DNA of 64,000 bases, from contig BCJU01000002.1 in assembly GCA_001600355.1 (NCBI GenBank), positions 1,364,001-1,428,000 on the forward strand, in the 5' to 3' direction. The notes below the pieces were generated by a model that worked only from the letters and a program-made list of their open reading frames with translations, was not told the DNA's origin and did no database searches. This stretch comes from Meira nashicola (taxonomy: Eukaryota > Basidiomycota > Exobasidiomycetes > Exobasidiales > Brachybasidiaceae). This document shows positions 21,701-30,342 of the stretch, piece by piece; the first letter of the stretch is position 1, and each line of letters begins with the position of its first letter. The position numbers and the translations under genes were made by a program.

Positions 21701-22885
21701 TTTTCCGGAAAAGTCAAAACGTGATGCAGAAGGTTCGTTATCGTCATTATTTTGATCTTGCGTCCATTTCAATGCATCAGGTATCCATTCAGGCTCATGA
21801 GGGAAATATTTCTTCCGTATATATTCAGCTGAGTGAATCTCTGTTGTTGTTGCTTCTTCTTGTGATGCTTGTATTTTAGGCTCGATGGGTGTAGATGTTA
21901 CTTCCTGTTGTATGCTTGTAAAAACAACATCTTCTTCATTCTTTGTTTCAGCTTTCTTTCTTCGATTTTTTAGCAGCTCTAAAACATTCGATCCAAAAGC
22001 TTCCTTTATGTCTTGCATATCATGCTCAATTTCCTCGGCTGACATTGCTGCTATTTTTGCCTCATTCTCAGCAGCGATAGATTTCATCAATGCTTCTAAG
22101 CTGCCTTCGATAGTGTTGTTGGTGGTGGTGGTGGTGGTGGTGGTGGTTTCTGATGATTGATTTGTAGGGTTGATGGGCTCTTCTTTTGAAACCGCCTGAA
22201 TGCTCGGTGGTCGTAAGCCTTGCTTTAATAAACGATTCTTTCGAAATGCAGACATTGGATTGCCTTCTTCATCTAGCCAAATTTCGTTATCAACATTGGG
22301 TTGTACAACTTGAACAGATTTCTTGCTTGGATGACCTTGTTGCACAGGTTTGGCAATTCCTGCATCTTTGTCAAGCTGTCTTCGAGCGGCAAAGCGTGAT
22401 TGACCGGCTCTATCAGATTTTAATGCTGAGCTACTGGAAGGATTGACTGGTTTGCGTTCTTGTATTGTACCTATGAGAGGCAAAAAAGAACTTTCTCCTG
22501 CCGCAGCATTATCTGATATCTTTTCATCATACTCTTCATCTTCCAGTGGTATGGTAAAACGTTGCTGTCGTGCTTGATTTGTCCTCGATCTTTGATTTGA
22601 GCTACCTTGTTCATCTAAACTTTCTTCTATTCTGACCGTTTTGGACTTCTTTCCTACACTTTCTGAGCTTTTTTTGAGGACGGAAGGAGGAGTTGATTTT
22701 GACTCTATACCAATTGTCGGAGGAAGTGATCGACTTGTTGTTGCTGCAGGAATATGTGTCGATTCTCCCCCTTCTTCTTCTTGCGAGTTATCCTCTTCAT
22801 CATCATCGATTATATCATATTCTGGTGGAAGATTTCTCAAATCAGATATGCTAGGTCTGATTTGCTGTCTTGCCGAATCAGACAT
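18722..22885 (-). CDS. RNA polymerase II-associated protein 1 (RPAP1 / Rba50)
   Basis: A 1387-aa intronless orthologue of RPAP1 (yeast Rba50), which helps assemble RNA polymerase II in the cytoplasm and its nuclear import. The RPAP1 N-terminal motif is at about residues 254-290: an Ala/Glu-rich helix with IAAENEAKIAAMSAEEIEHD. The C-terminal signature is at about 385-450: RFDFSGKVI, then GLHNHGQDQDKPGYTIQEL and LSRSTTSSQRIIALQTLGRI. The remainder is a long helical repeat region. The N-terminal 250 residues are low complexity, with acidic and Ser-rich tracts. A run of nine Thr codons precedes the N-terminal motif (GGT repeat at 22121-22147). Head-to-head with ALG11 across 257 bp. Confidence 0.93.
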   Translation of the reverse strand: MSDSARQQIRPSISDLRNLPPEYDIIDDDEEDNSQEEEGGESTHIPAATTSRSLPPTIGIESKSTPPSVLKKSSESVGKKSKTVRIEESLDEQGSSNQRSRTNQARQQRFTIPLEDEEYDEKISDNAAAGESSFLPLIGTIQERKPVNPSSSSALKSDRAGQSRFAARRQLDKDAGIAKPVQQGHPSKKSVQVVQPNVDNEIWLDEEGNPMSAFRKNRLLKQGLRPPSIQAVSKEEPINPTNQSSETTTTTTTTTNNTIEGSLEALMKSIAAENEAKIAAMSAEEIEHDMQDIKEAFGSNVLELLKNRRKKAETKNEEDVVFTSIQQEVTSTPIEPKIQASQEEATTTEIHSAEYIRKKYFPHEPEWIPDALKWTQDQNNDDNEPSASRFDFSGKVIESSFNDDTTRLAGLHNHGQDQDKPGYTIQELLYLSRSTTSSQRIIALQTLGRIAMTYQEVNVEATKPISSHQKISIEVMSSNLRGQACITALWYVEDRRPNVRSAALNCIRGCLSSRLGGPGTLPLLVEVPIYNLKEQKNTDITDLSGEEEGVEEKIKIPSIDDRELLGGIVAALLSSLQSPVTTLPEAINSLQILTQLSSRSREMCKEILQDSSKFINILHKYFLKQTWSAKDGEIKASIHALKLVLCLISGGRDLALLLYDDNITSKLIHFIAVPPWSAPFDAQSHSWKHMDLTLRIYDGLGRYGIGANTYSNSHTAFVGVERWISQCELEENQSPLRSLQLQTLQSALRLFSTWTVCAFDAHQTYGHHDITWSQVSEWYEMSTAVLEHLSQQFINKDDVLTLAIQGEAMNLLEVWKSGAKANRIEDLQNVRSSESMINGEAVNFFTNIKASLAYHLNMLLSAAKRSDEEPFWLSQLPILINISQLSQAANAAVKYTKDSSEISTELLSITALLIENLPWHHLSSQSAIQAGVVEVQRIIVEFIIEAYVNLQAVKVGELKWLQLLTISPPGTETIVKEVFFKYFPLQLNESGANELKILSPFLAELIRQKKKEEDVVVAPLRPSVDSLQKTTTLFTNCQSNMIEEEQEIDPVSGLPLWKSANSSLPLRKDWPFVALDDLLHSANCASLHRPDALSEDWDANELEIVRSSLSLGLRLWSTQSLSQVSLPSSSEVYLAIMKVFMLEEQTGDIRATGKITGRDLYRDEQISDSLKNLFKLANQLYSSNEEDDNLENACHRQFGTLLPFYQLFTDLLGLYDGISFGMELFGRSILVPLQMRYAVEYRRLLWIDYAHYLKTITTTAQDAPNGIQSYVSDQEVDDSVIRGMSMALLSGHVQKERNGFLFAVSINQLSSLIWTKRDSDLKWNIRANQLTKALFRDLQGGNNNTSEIPHIAEMRQAILEWKPKEQTLVESEKQERLAFIQQNCIHD
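22121..22147. repeat. (GGT)9 trinucleotide repeat coding for poly-Thr in RPAP1
   Basis: Nine uninterrupted GGT units on the plus strand read as nine ACC Thr codons in the RPAP1-like protein, within a disordered linker. A pure triplet repeat in frame is prone to length change between strains without breaking the gene. Confidence 0.9.
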
Positions 22886-23142
22886 TTTGTATCACGAACA
22901 TCAATTTGATGATTGTTGTGGTTGACAATTAATCACATTCAAGAATTTTTTTTATTTTGCCTATTTCCGAAAGAATGCATCAAACTTAATTTTTTAACTC
23001 TAAACGCGCCGAAGCTAAAGCTCAGGCCTCCACGCAAGCAAGAAGAATTGAATTAAATTGGAATGCGTGTGTGTGTGTGTGTGCGTGTGTTGGATTTGAG
23101 AACTGACACTCCAACACCACAACAAGAAATCATTTTCGAAAA
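22886..23142. promoter_or_regulatory. Short shared promoter RPAP1 / ALG11 with GT microsatellite
   Basis: 257 bp between two start codons facing away from each other. It contains an almost pure GT microsatellite at 23067-23090 (one C interruption) about 50-75 nt before the ALG11 ATG, and T-rich tracts on the RPAP1 side. Confidence 0.5.
23067..23090. repeat. GT dinucleotide microsatellite
   Basis: Twenty-four bases of GT repeat with one GC interruption at 23083-23084, located in the ALG11 leader or core promoter. Likely polymorphic in length. Confidence 0.9.
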
Positions 23143-24813
23143 ATGGTTAGAGACGAAAAAGCAAGTGGATTAGAAACAGTGTTTGTGCTTTCAACAATAT
23201 TCATCATCTTCTCACTCATTTTCATTCTTCAATTTTTTTCCACACATGCAAGACAAATAAGGAAGAGAAATAGAACCGTACGAACAAAACTCTTTAAACG
23301 TTTAGGCATAAAGCAACAACAATCTACCAATCAATCTTCTTCTCCTTCACGTAAAACAGTTTTGGGCTTCTTTCATCCTTATTGCAATGCTGGTGGTGGT
23401 GGTGAAAGAGTATTATGGCAAGCGATCGAATATCACCTTAGACAAGATTTGGATATCGTAATTGTGATTTATTCAGGTGATGTTGGACCGGCCGAATCAT
23501 TAGATGCTACCGACAAAGAGATTGAACAAGGCAAAGAAGGAGGTGTGCTATTATCTGATGGCTCAAAAAGTGTCACAAAAACTGAAATCTTGGAACGATG
23601 TAATGCGCGTTTTGGAATTCCATTACACAGTCCAGATTTGGCATCACGCATTCATTTCTTTCCCCTTTCGAACCGTATTCTCGTTTCGGATAATTATTGG
23701 AAGAGATTAACTTTATTAGGTCAAGCATATGGTAGTATAAGAATGGCATTCGAAGCATGTACTCATTTCTTGCCAGACGTTTTTATTGATTCGATGGGAT
23801 ATGCATTTGCTTATCCAGTCGTACGTTTATTTAACCATAAGATACCCATTGGCGCTTATGTTCATTACCCAATGATTAGCACGGATATGCTACAAAGAGT
23901 AAAAGACAGAAAGGCTGGTCATACAAATAATTCCAACGTTTCTACAAGCAAATGGCGAAGTCAACTTAAACTGGTTTATTATCGTATATTTGCATGGACT
24001 TATGCTCGGGCACTACGAACTGCTGATACCTTGGTCGCCAATGGAAGCTGGACAAGGAATCATTTGAACAATTTAATGTTTGGTAAAAAGGTAACTACAA
24101 TGCTCAATTCCAAAAAGGTTCAAGTGGTATATCCTCCATGTGATACAGCTTCTTTAAACACGTTTCCCCTACATCAACGTCAGAAGATGACATTAGTAAG
24201 CTTAGCCCAATTTAGGCCAGAAAAGGAACATGCAACACAGATAAGGATCATCAAAGACCTTATCGATCAAAGACAAAAATTAGGGCAAAACAGTGACGAA
24301 CTAAAGCTTATTTGTATGGGCAGCAGTCGTAACGAAGGGGACGAAAGAAGGATTAAGGGATTAAAGCGATTGGTGAAACAATTAGAAGTCGAAAAGCACG
24401 TTTCATTCGTTGTAAATGCACCATATTCAACCATCTTGGAGAATTTATCTATAGCAAGCATCGGACTTAGCACAATGATTGATGAGCATTTTGGCATTAA
24501 TGTAGTCGAATTTATGGCCGCAGGTCTTATCACTCTTTCTCATGCGTCTGCAGGTCCATTACTCGATATCGCCGTACCGGAAGATAGTCAATTGACAGGC
24601 TTTCACGCTCACTCCAATAGTCAATTCGTTGAATCAATTCAGAAAATATTTTCACTTGGTAAAGAAGAAGAGCTTGCAATACGACAAAGAGCAAGGTCAA
24701 GGGCAGTAAAGACGTTTAGCAATGAGGCATTCTGTCTTGCATGGGAATCGCGCCTTTGGTATAAATTGATCGGATCCGGTCCCGTTACCAATGAAGAAAA
24801 GAAGATGAATTGA
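23143..24813 (+). CDS. ALG11: Alg11 alpha-1,2-mannosyltransferase
   Basis: A 556-aa intronless GT-B (GT4) glycosyltransferase. It adds the fourth and fifth mannoses (alpha-1,2) to the dolichol-linked oligosaccharide on the cytosolic face of the ER. One N-terminal membrane segment (about residues 12-32) is followed by a basic stretch, giving the usual topology. The donor-side glycine loop is at 79-92 (HPYCNAGGGGERVLW), then DVFIDSMGYAFAYPV and IGAYVHYPMISTDML, all typical of Alg11. The EX7E motif is EHFGINVVE, followed by FMAAGL and SHASAGPLLDI. Length matches the family (yeast 548 aa). Confidence 0.96.
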   Translation: MVRDEKASGLETVFVLSTIFIIFSLIFILQFFSTHARQIRKRNRTVRTKLFKRLGIKQQQSTNQSSSPSRKTVLGFFHPYCNAGGGGERVLWQAIEYHLRQDLDIVIVIYSGDVGPAESLDATDKEIEQGKEGGVLLSDGSKSVTKTEILERCNARFGIPLHSPDLASRIHFFPLSNRILVSDNYWKRLTLLGQAYGSIRMAFEACTHFLPDVFIDSMGYAFAYPVVRLFNHKIPIGAYVHYPMISTDMLQRVKDRKAGHTNNSNVSTSKWRSQLKLVYYRIFAWTYARALRTADTLVANGSWTRNHLNNLMFGKKVTTMLNSKKVQVVYPPCDTASLNTFPLHQRQKMTLVSLAQFRPEKEHATQIRIIKDLIDQRQKLGQNSDELKLICMGSSRNEGDERRIKGLKRLVKQLEVEKHVSFVVNAPYSTILENLSIASIGLSTMIDEHFGINVVEFMAAGLITLSHASAGPLLDIAVPEDSQLTGFHAHSNSQFVESIQKIFSLGKEEELAIRQRARSRAVKTFSNEAFCLAWESRLWYKLIGSGPVTNEEKKMN

Positions 24814-24911
24814 TTCGTTCTTGGTATTTAGATACCTTGTAGAGAGGGTTATAGTATGAATCGAAATTGTATAATACAGTTAGATTTAAGTGACTTGCTT
24901 GAGCTTGATCC

Positions 24912-25373
24912 TTATAGATGCTTCGATGCAGCGATTTGACTTTTATGCTCTTTTGCATGAGTTAATATAAAAGTCGAAAGTGATTCATACGTTCTTTCTC
25001 CTTCGAATTCTTCCACTTTTTTACCATTATTGATTAATCGAATTGTTGGATAACCTCTTATTTCATTCGAACTGCATAAATCACCTTGAGCTACACAATC
25101 AACTCTGCCAAAATGAAAATCGGATGAATCTGCTAAATGTTCATTCATACCAACTAACATTGACCATGTTGGAGCAAATTTTTTACAATGACCACACCAA
25201 GGTGAAAAGAATTCAACTAACCACATTCCTTTTCCAACATTTTGATCAAAATTTGTCGAAATTAAATTCGTTCCTGTCTTTTCCGTTTCTATTGGAGCAG
25301 CGTTTACGCCTAAACATATTGAGAGTAGAAGTGTTGCTGCTAAAAGTGTTATCGTTTGTATGTAGATTCGCAT
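24912..25373 (-). CDS. Small secreted single-domain PDI-like thioredoxin protein
   Basis: A 153-aa protein with a signal peptide (about residues 1-25, ending LGVNA) and one thioredoxin domain. The active site is CGHC (Cys60, Cys63) in the context EFFSPWCGHCKKFAPTW, as in protein disulfide isomerases, and the cis-Pro loop is GYPTIRLI. It would catalyse disulfide formation or exchange in the secretory pathway. There is no C-terminal HDEL/KDEL: it ends SKHL, so retention in the ER must be by other means, or the protein is secreted. Full PDIs have several such domains, so this is a single-domain member (compare Mpd1-like proteins). It is tail-to-tail with ALG11, about 100 nt apart. No intron is seen. 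Confidence 0.85.
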   Translation of the reverse strand: MRIYIQTITLLAATLLLSICLGVNAAPIETEKTGTNLISTNFDQNVGKGMWLVEFFSPWCGHCKKFAPTWSMLVGMNEHLADSSDFHFGRVDCVAQGDLCSSNEIRGYPTIRLINNGKKVEEFEGERTYESLSTFILTHAKEHKSQIAASKHL

Positions 25374-26680
25374 GATTGATGATTATGATGATTGTCAAAG
25401 TTGAAGATGATGAGGGGTTTAAGAAGGGGGGGGGTAAGAATACGCCCAAAATCTAAGCGGGTTGCCCGCATACATACAAAGCAAGCCTTAATCTGCACAT
25501 GCATGCATGCACAGGTCAAAGAGGGCCAAATGCCGCTTGCATAACTTGACTTTAGCGCGTGCAGCTCGCATCAATTTCTAGATTTATCTTGGTCACACCG
25601 GATCCTTACAATGGCTTCCGGTAGATCGACGAAATAGAAGAGATAGATTCAAGGTACATTCAATATTTCTGTAGAGTTAATTTTGATTTGAAATAAATCA
25701 ATTAAAACTTAAAGCACACTTACTCTCTTTACGAAAGTCATAATTAACGTAAAATCAACAATAAATAAATTGAATAAAATCATTTCTTTTCAATTACCCA
25801 AGTGATCTTTCAAGATTTTGCATTCTGTATCGTTCTAGTAAGATATATCATATGCATTTGCTCAAAAGATATACAAACCCCTTCCCATCTTCTGCTAAAA
25901 ATTTACCGTGATCTTAATGTTTGACAACAATATATATTCTAGGAAAATCAAAAGCCTTGCTTTGTACCACTTCAAAGAGTTATAAAAGTACTTTTTAGTC
26001 ATCCTTCCTCGTTGTTGAGAAATCGTACCATCTCAAGCATGTGTTAATAAAATCTTTCAATTATTCTTGCATCTGATGAAATTGATAGAGTTACAAGTAA
26101 CATAGAGTAGTCTATAAATATTCTAGAATAGATCTTGCAAGCCAATCTTTATCAAAACACGTGACAAAAAGATAAAGCGCGAGCGCGTACCTGACGCAAG
26201 AAAGGCAATTCAAGGAAGAATAGACCCATCAATCAACAAAAATTATCTGCGTTCAAGTGTGTAGCAATACGCACTTAGCACTGTTGAATAATTGCGCGTT
26301 GATTCAGTTTATGTATGCACTTTTGCACTCTTGTCTGTTGCTGTGGAGATAATTTAAAAGAAAACAACACGAATAACACAATGTGTGTGCGTATGTAACG
26401 AAAGCAAGAATATTGAAGCAAGAGACGAAAGTTTAACTTCATATGTACATACATGCAGACTGGTCTGACGACTTTGACATCAATCTTTCATAGATAGACC
26501 ATCATCCCCTTCAAGAAAATTTGGATCAAGAACAAGAAAAAAAAAGTTGCGAATGACGTTTTAAGACTATCGAACAAAAAAGAAACGACATCGGATTTTA
26601 CCTAACATTTCAAGTGTAGGTCAATTCAGGACAAATTTAAATATCCTAGTCCTTAATTGCTTACAATACAGCTCGCAACA
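25374..26680. other. Long divergent intergenic region PDI-like / CDC14
   Basis: 1.3 kb, the second longest gap, between head-to-head genes. The DNA is strongly AT-rich by eye. I see a 9-G run near 25427-25435, a CACGTG E-box at 26158-26163 and TATAAA-like sequences near 25981 and 26113. No coding exon, tRNA, snRNA or repeat was recognised. It may hold a long CDC14 leader. Confidence 0.35.
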
Positions 26681-29600
26681 ATGTCCACATTCAAAAATGA
26701 AGTGACAGGTGTCATCGCTCCACCACCAGATGATTCAGACTTTCTAGAAAGTGAGAACGAACAAGATGACGGTCAAAGTTTCATCGATGAACAACAAGAT
26801 ATTAGCGAAATGGAAGCAGAATTGGCAGCAATTGCAACTCCAATTCAATCTCAAGCAACATCTATCGGAAGATCCAATCATCCAATGCCTGCCGCAAAAA
26901 TTATGCAAATGACACATAATTTCTCTTTCACTTATTTCAAACATCCTGCACCAAGAGCTGATCTTCTTAATCAAAACGGAGGAAGGGAAGCAGCCGGTTT
27001 ACCGCTTGATCCTTCATCCTCTGCCCGATTTACTACAAGAGTCAATAACGATGGAACAACACAATCCGAACCTGCTCCCGCTTCAGCAATTGCGCCACAC
27101 ATTCCAGCCGAAGCAAACGTTCATTGGTTTTGCGTGGATTCTGAGCTAGTCTACCTAAGCTTCTTTGAAGATTGGGGACCACTTAATGTTGCCATGTTCT
27201 ATCGATTCTGCTTACATCTCCATCATCTAATCAATTCCGCTCAAGAAGAATCAACAGCATCCGCAGTAGAAGCAGCTCGGGATCTGCATTTAATCTTATA
27301 CACAACCAACCATCCAAAAAATAAAGCAAATGCTGCCCTACTAGCTGCAATGTATGCAATGGTTTGTGGTGATGTGAGCCCAGCAGATGCTTTTCACCCT
27401 ATCAGCACTCTTGAATTAATGCCTTTCCGAGACGCAGGATATGGCAGGGCGGATTATTATTTGACTATCCAGGATATCTTATACGGAGTTCATCGAGCTA
27501 TTCAAGAAAGACTTTTAGATCTAATGACTTTCGATCTGGAGGAGTACGAAACATATGAACAGGTTCAAAACGGTGACTGGAATTGGATCACACCCAATAT
27601 TATCGCATTTGCAAGTCCTAATGACAAGGAATATGTCGCAGAATTGAGACAGAATAACGGAACGGGTCGACCAGTAACTCCTGGCTTGAGACGCCCATTG
27701 AACAGCACATTCTTGCGGACCGTTCAATACTTCAAATCGCACAATGTCAAATTAGTCGTACGACTTAACAATCCTTTGTATGATTCGAGAGTGTTTGAAA
27801 AAGAAGGTATCGAACATGTGGACATGTACTTTGACGATGGCTCGAATCCTTGTGAAGAAATTGTTCGATCATTTATCGCTCGAGCGGATGAGATTATCTC
27901 AAAAGGCGGAGCGATTGCTGTGCACTGCAAAGCTGGCTTAGGAAGAACTGGAGTTCTGATCGGAGCATACTTGGCTTATAGACATGGATTCTCGGCGGGT
28001 GAATCGATCGGGTTTATGCGTATTATGCGACCGGGATGTGTAGTCGGCCCACAACAGCATTTCATGTATCAACAAGTACCTGATTGGATCCGTTGGCGTG
28101 AGCAAGATGATGCCAGTACACGTTTAGAAGCAGCCTTGGAAAAACAAAAAATGGAATTATTGGGCAAAAGAAGATACATTGAATCAACAATCAGTGATTC
28201 AAGCAGCGGTGAAGAGGGCGCAACAGATGCAGAAATCGATGCTTCATTGGGCGATGAAAATCAACGCAAGAGTAAGAAACAAAGAATGTACCTCGCCGCT
28301 CCTAGTACTCCAAAAAGAGAAGAAGAAAAGAGTCGCGATGATACCATTCGATTGGCAAAGCCAGCTCCGTGTGTTGGTCAGCCAAGAAAGAGTCCAAGTC
28401 CTAGTCGCAAGCGAGCAGCACAAGCACAAGCGCCAGCAACCGTGGCCCGTATGGGTGGAAATGGAACATTGGCCGGCAGTCGGGGAAGGATTGTTAGTGC
28501 TGATAGTATTCGATCTTCAGCAGCTTCATCTAGATCGCTTGAATTCGATACTCAAGTTAACACTGCTCCTATTCGATCGGATTTTGAGGTAAATGTTGAT
28601 GTTCACCTTCAAGTGAGTACAGCAGCAAACAATCATCACGAAAAGCCAGCAACAGAGACAGCAACGATTGAGGACATTCGTACAACATCCCAATCTTCTC
28701 GCGTTCTTGATGCAGCGCAAAAGTTGAATTCGCAGTCATCATCAGATGAATTACAAAGTCAAGAGAAGAGGTCTTTGTCCCCTTCAAGGTCTGACAAAAA
28801 GTATTCTAGAACACACGTATCACCCTCGAACAGCAAGCAAGCTCAACCAGCATCGCTTGACGATGGCTTGTTTGTAGAAGGATGGCAAAGTCCTGAACCT
28901 CCTTCATCCTTTGCACAAAAGTTGGTGAATTCATCACCAAAGCGAAGTCCAGTAAAAGAGGAACCTTCACCCGGTACTCCAACTTCTCCTTCTACACCTA
29001 CTGGCGTTCAACGAGCAAGTCCTCACATCCGTGAACGATTTGGCCTACGTGAAGCAGGATCGAATCAAAATACACCTCGCAGTCGCAAAGAAGCCATGAA
29101 TGGATCATTGATGGCATCTGCTAGCGGGAAACCAAGTAGTAGTGGAAGTACGGAAAGTATTTCAAGTAACGGAAGCTTAACAAGTCGGGATGCAATGGGA
29201 AGCAGTGATGATTTGACGCCTTCCTTACAACCTGGACCTTTAGAGAAGATTATTCGAAGTGAATCACAAAAGATAAATACAGCACCCGTTATACCTCCTT
29301 CTGCCAGTATCACGGCTGCACTTTCATCACCAACAAAACCACAACCTTCCCGAACGGTTACTTCACGAGGACCAATCAGCAGAACAGCATCAAACTCTTC
29401 TGCAGCATCTTCTTCCTCTCAAAAGGCTGGTCGTCCTATCAGCCGTCCTGCCTCTTCGATGGCCACTACACGTAAGCCAAGTAATAACACTCAACACAAT
29501 ACCAATGTTCGACAAGCAAACCCAACCCCTGTTCAAAGACATGCCTCTAGTGCAGCCAATTCTGCTGGAAGAGTGGCGGCAGCACGAGAGCGCTTAGCAC

Positions 29601-30103
29601 AAAAAGAAGCCGCAAATAACGATTTAGGTCATCGTACCAGCCTCAAACGGCCGCGTGAACAAACAAATGCACAGACGGTCACTCAAAATGGTACTGCTAG
29701 AGCGCCAAGCCGGGCAGGTCATCCAGTAACATCTAATGGCACACAAGTTAACCACCGTCCCGCTCTAGCAACAGCACCCTCTTCCGCAGTCAATGGAGGT
29801 GTACGACAAACTAGTAATGGTAGTGTGCCAAGGTTTGCAATGAGTACAGCTGCTAGTGCTGCAAAAGCTGCTGCTGTTACATCAACTGGAAATAAGATGC
29901 AAACAACGACATCTATTACGACAACGAACGCAAACGGACCTACGAATCGATTTGCGACATATACAAGAGCAGTACCTAATTATTCACATTTAAATCATAC
30001 AACCGCAGCACAATCAGCTCATGCGACTACATTGAACCGATTACACGGACGAAATGTTCATAGAAGGAGAAGTAGTATGGGCGAAGCTGATATCCTTATG
30101 TAA
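26681..30103 (+). CDS. CDC14: Cdc14 dual-specificity protein phosphatase
   Basis: The ATG at 26681 gives 1140 aa; upstream in-frame sequence lacks another ATG. The N-terminal half is the Cdc14 phosphatase: a first DSP-like domain (about residues 65-240) and a second with the signature HCKAGLGRTG (Cys416 as nucleophile), the WPD-like loop region MYFDDGSNP and the tail motif RIMRPGCVVGPQQHFMYQ. Cdc14 reverses Cdk1 phosphorylation at mitotic exit and in cytokinesis. The C-terminal 650 residues are a disordered Ser/Pro/Thr-rich extension with many S/T-P and basic motifs, more than half the protein and longer than in yeast Cdc14 (551 aa). That tail probably carries regulatory phosphorylation and localisation signals, which is inference. 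Confidence 0.96.
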   Translation: MSTFKNEVTGVIAPPPDDSDFLESENEQDDGQSFIDEQQDISEMEAELAAIATPIQSQATSIGRSNHPMPAAKIMQMTHNFSFTYFKHPAPRADLLNQNGGREAAGLPLDPSSSARFTTRVNNDGTTQSEPAPASAIAPHIPAEANVHWFCVDSELVYLSFFEDWGPLNVAMFYRFCLHLHHLINSAQEESTASAVEAARDLHLILYTTNHPKNKANAALLAAMYAMVCGDVSPADAFHPISTLELMPFRDAGYGRADYYLTIQDILYGVHRAIQERLLDLMTFDLEEYETYEQVQNGDWNWITPNIIAFASPNDKEYVAELRQNNGTGRPVTPGLRRPLNSTFLRTVQYFKSHNVKLVVRLNNPLYDSRVFEKEGIEHVDMYFDDGSNPCEEIVRSFIARADEIISKGGAIAVHCKAGLGRTGVLIGAYLAYRHGFSAGESIGFMRIMRPGCVVGPQQHFMYQQVPDWIRWREQDDASTRLEAALEKQKMELLGKRRYIESTISDSSSGEEGATDAEIDASLGDENQRKSKKQRMYLAAPSTPKREEEKSRDDTIRLAKPAPCVGQPRKSPSPSRKRAAQAQAPATVARMGGNGTLAGSRGRIVSADSIRSSAASSRSLEFDTQVNTAPIRSDFEVNVDVHLQVSTAANNHHEKPATETATIEDIRTTSQSSRVLDAAQKLNSQSSSDELQSQEKRSLSPSRSDKKYSRTHVSPSNSKQAQPASLDDGLFVEGWQSPEPPSSFAQKLVNSSPKRSPVKEEPSPGTPTSPSTPTGVQRASPHIRERFGLREAGSNQNTPRSRKEAMNGSLMASASGKPSSSGSTESISSNGSLTSRDAMGSSDDLTPSLQPGPLEKIIRSESQKINTAPVIPPSASITAALSSPTKPQPSRTVTSRGPISRTASNSSAASSSSQKAGRPISRPASSMATTRKPSNNTQHNTNVRQANPTPVQRHASSAANSAGRVAAARERLAQKEAANNDLGHRTSLKRPREQTNAQTVTQNGTARAPSRAGHPVTSNGTQVNHRPALATAPSSAVNGGVRQTSNGSVPRFAMSTAASAAKAAAVTSTGNKMQTTTSITTTNANGPTNRFATYTRAVPNYSHLNHTTAAQSAHATTLNRLHGRNVHRRRSSMGEADILM

Positions 30104-30342
30104 TTGTATTTCGATTCTTTCACGCATTATTATTTAACAATTATACGTTTTTATGACGACAATCTATCAATGACTGTTTAGCAGGATGAAGTATAAAAAT
30201 AAGCATTAAGTTGAGAAAAGGTGAATATATTGATCGTTGATAAGCATGTATTAAGAGACAGTTTTCGTAGAGAAGCTAATTATAACAGTTTCATTAAATA
30301 TGATAGATAAGCAAGTTTTCGATATCGGGCATATTTGTGACC

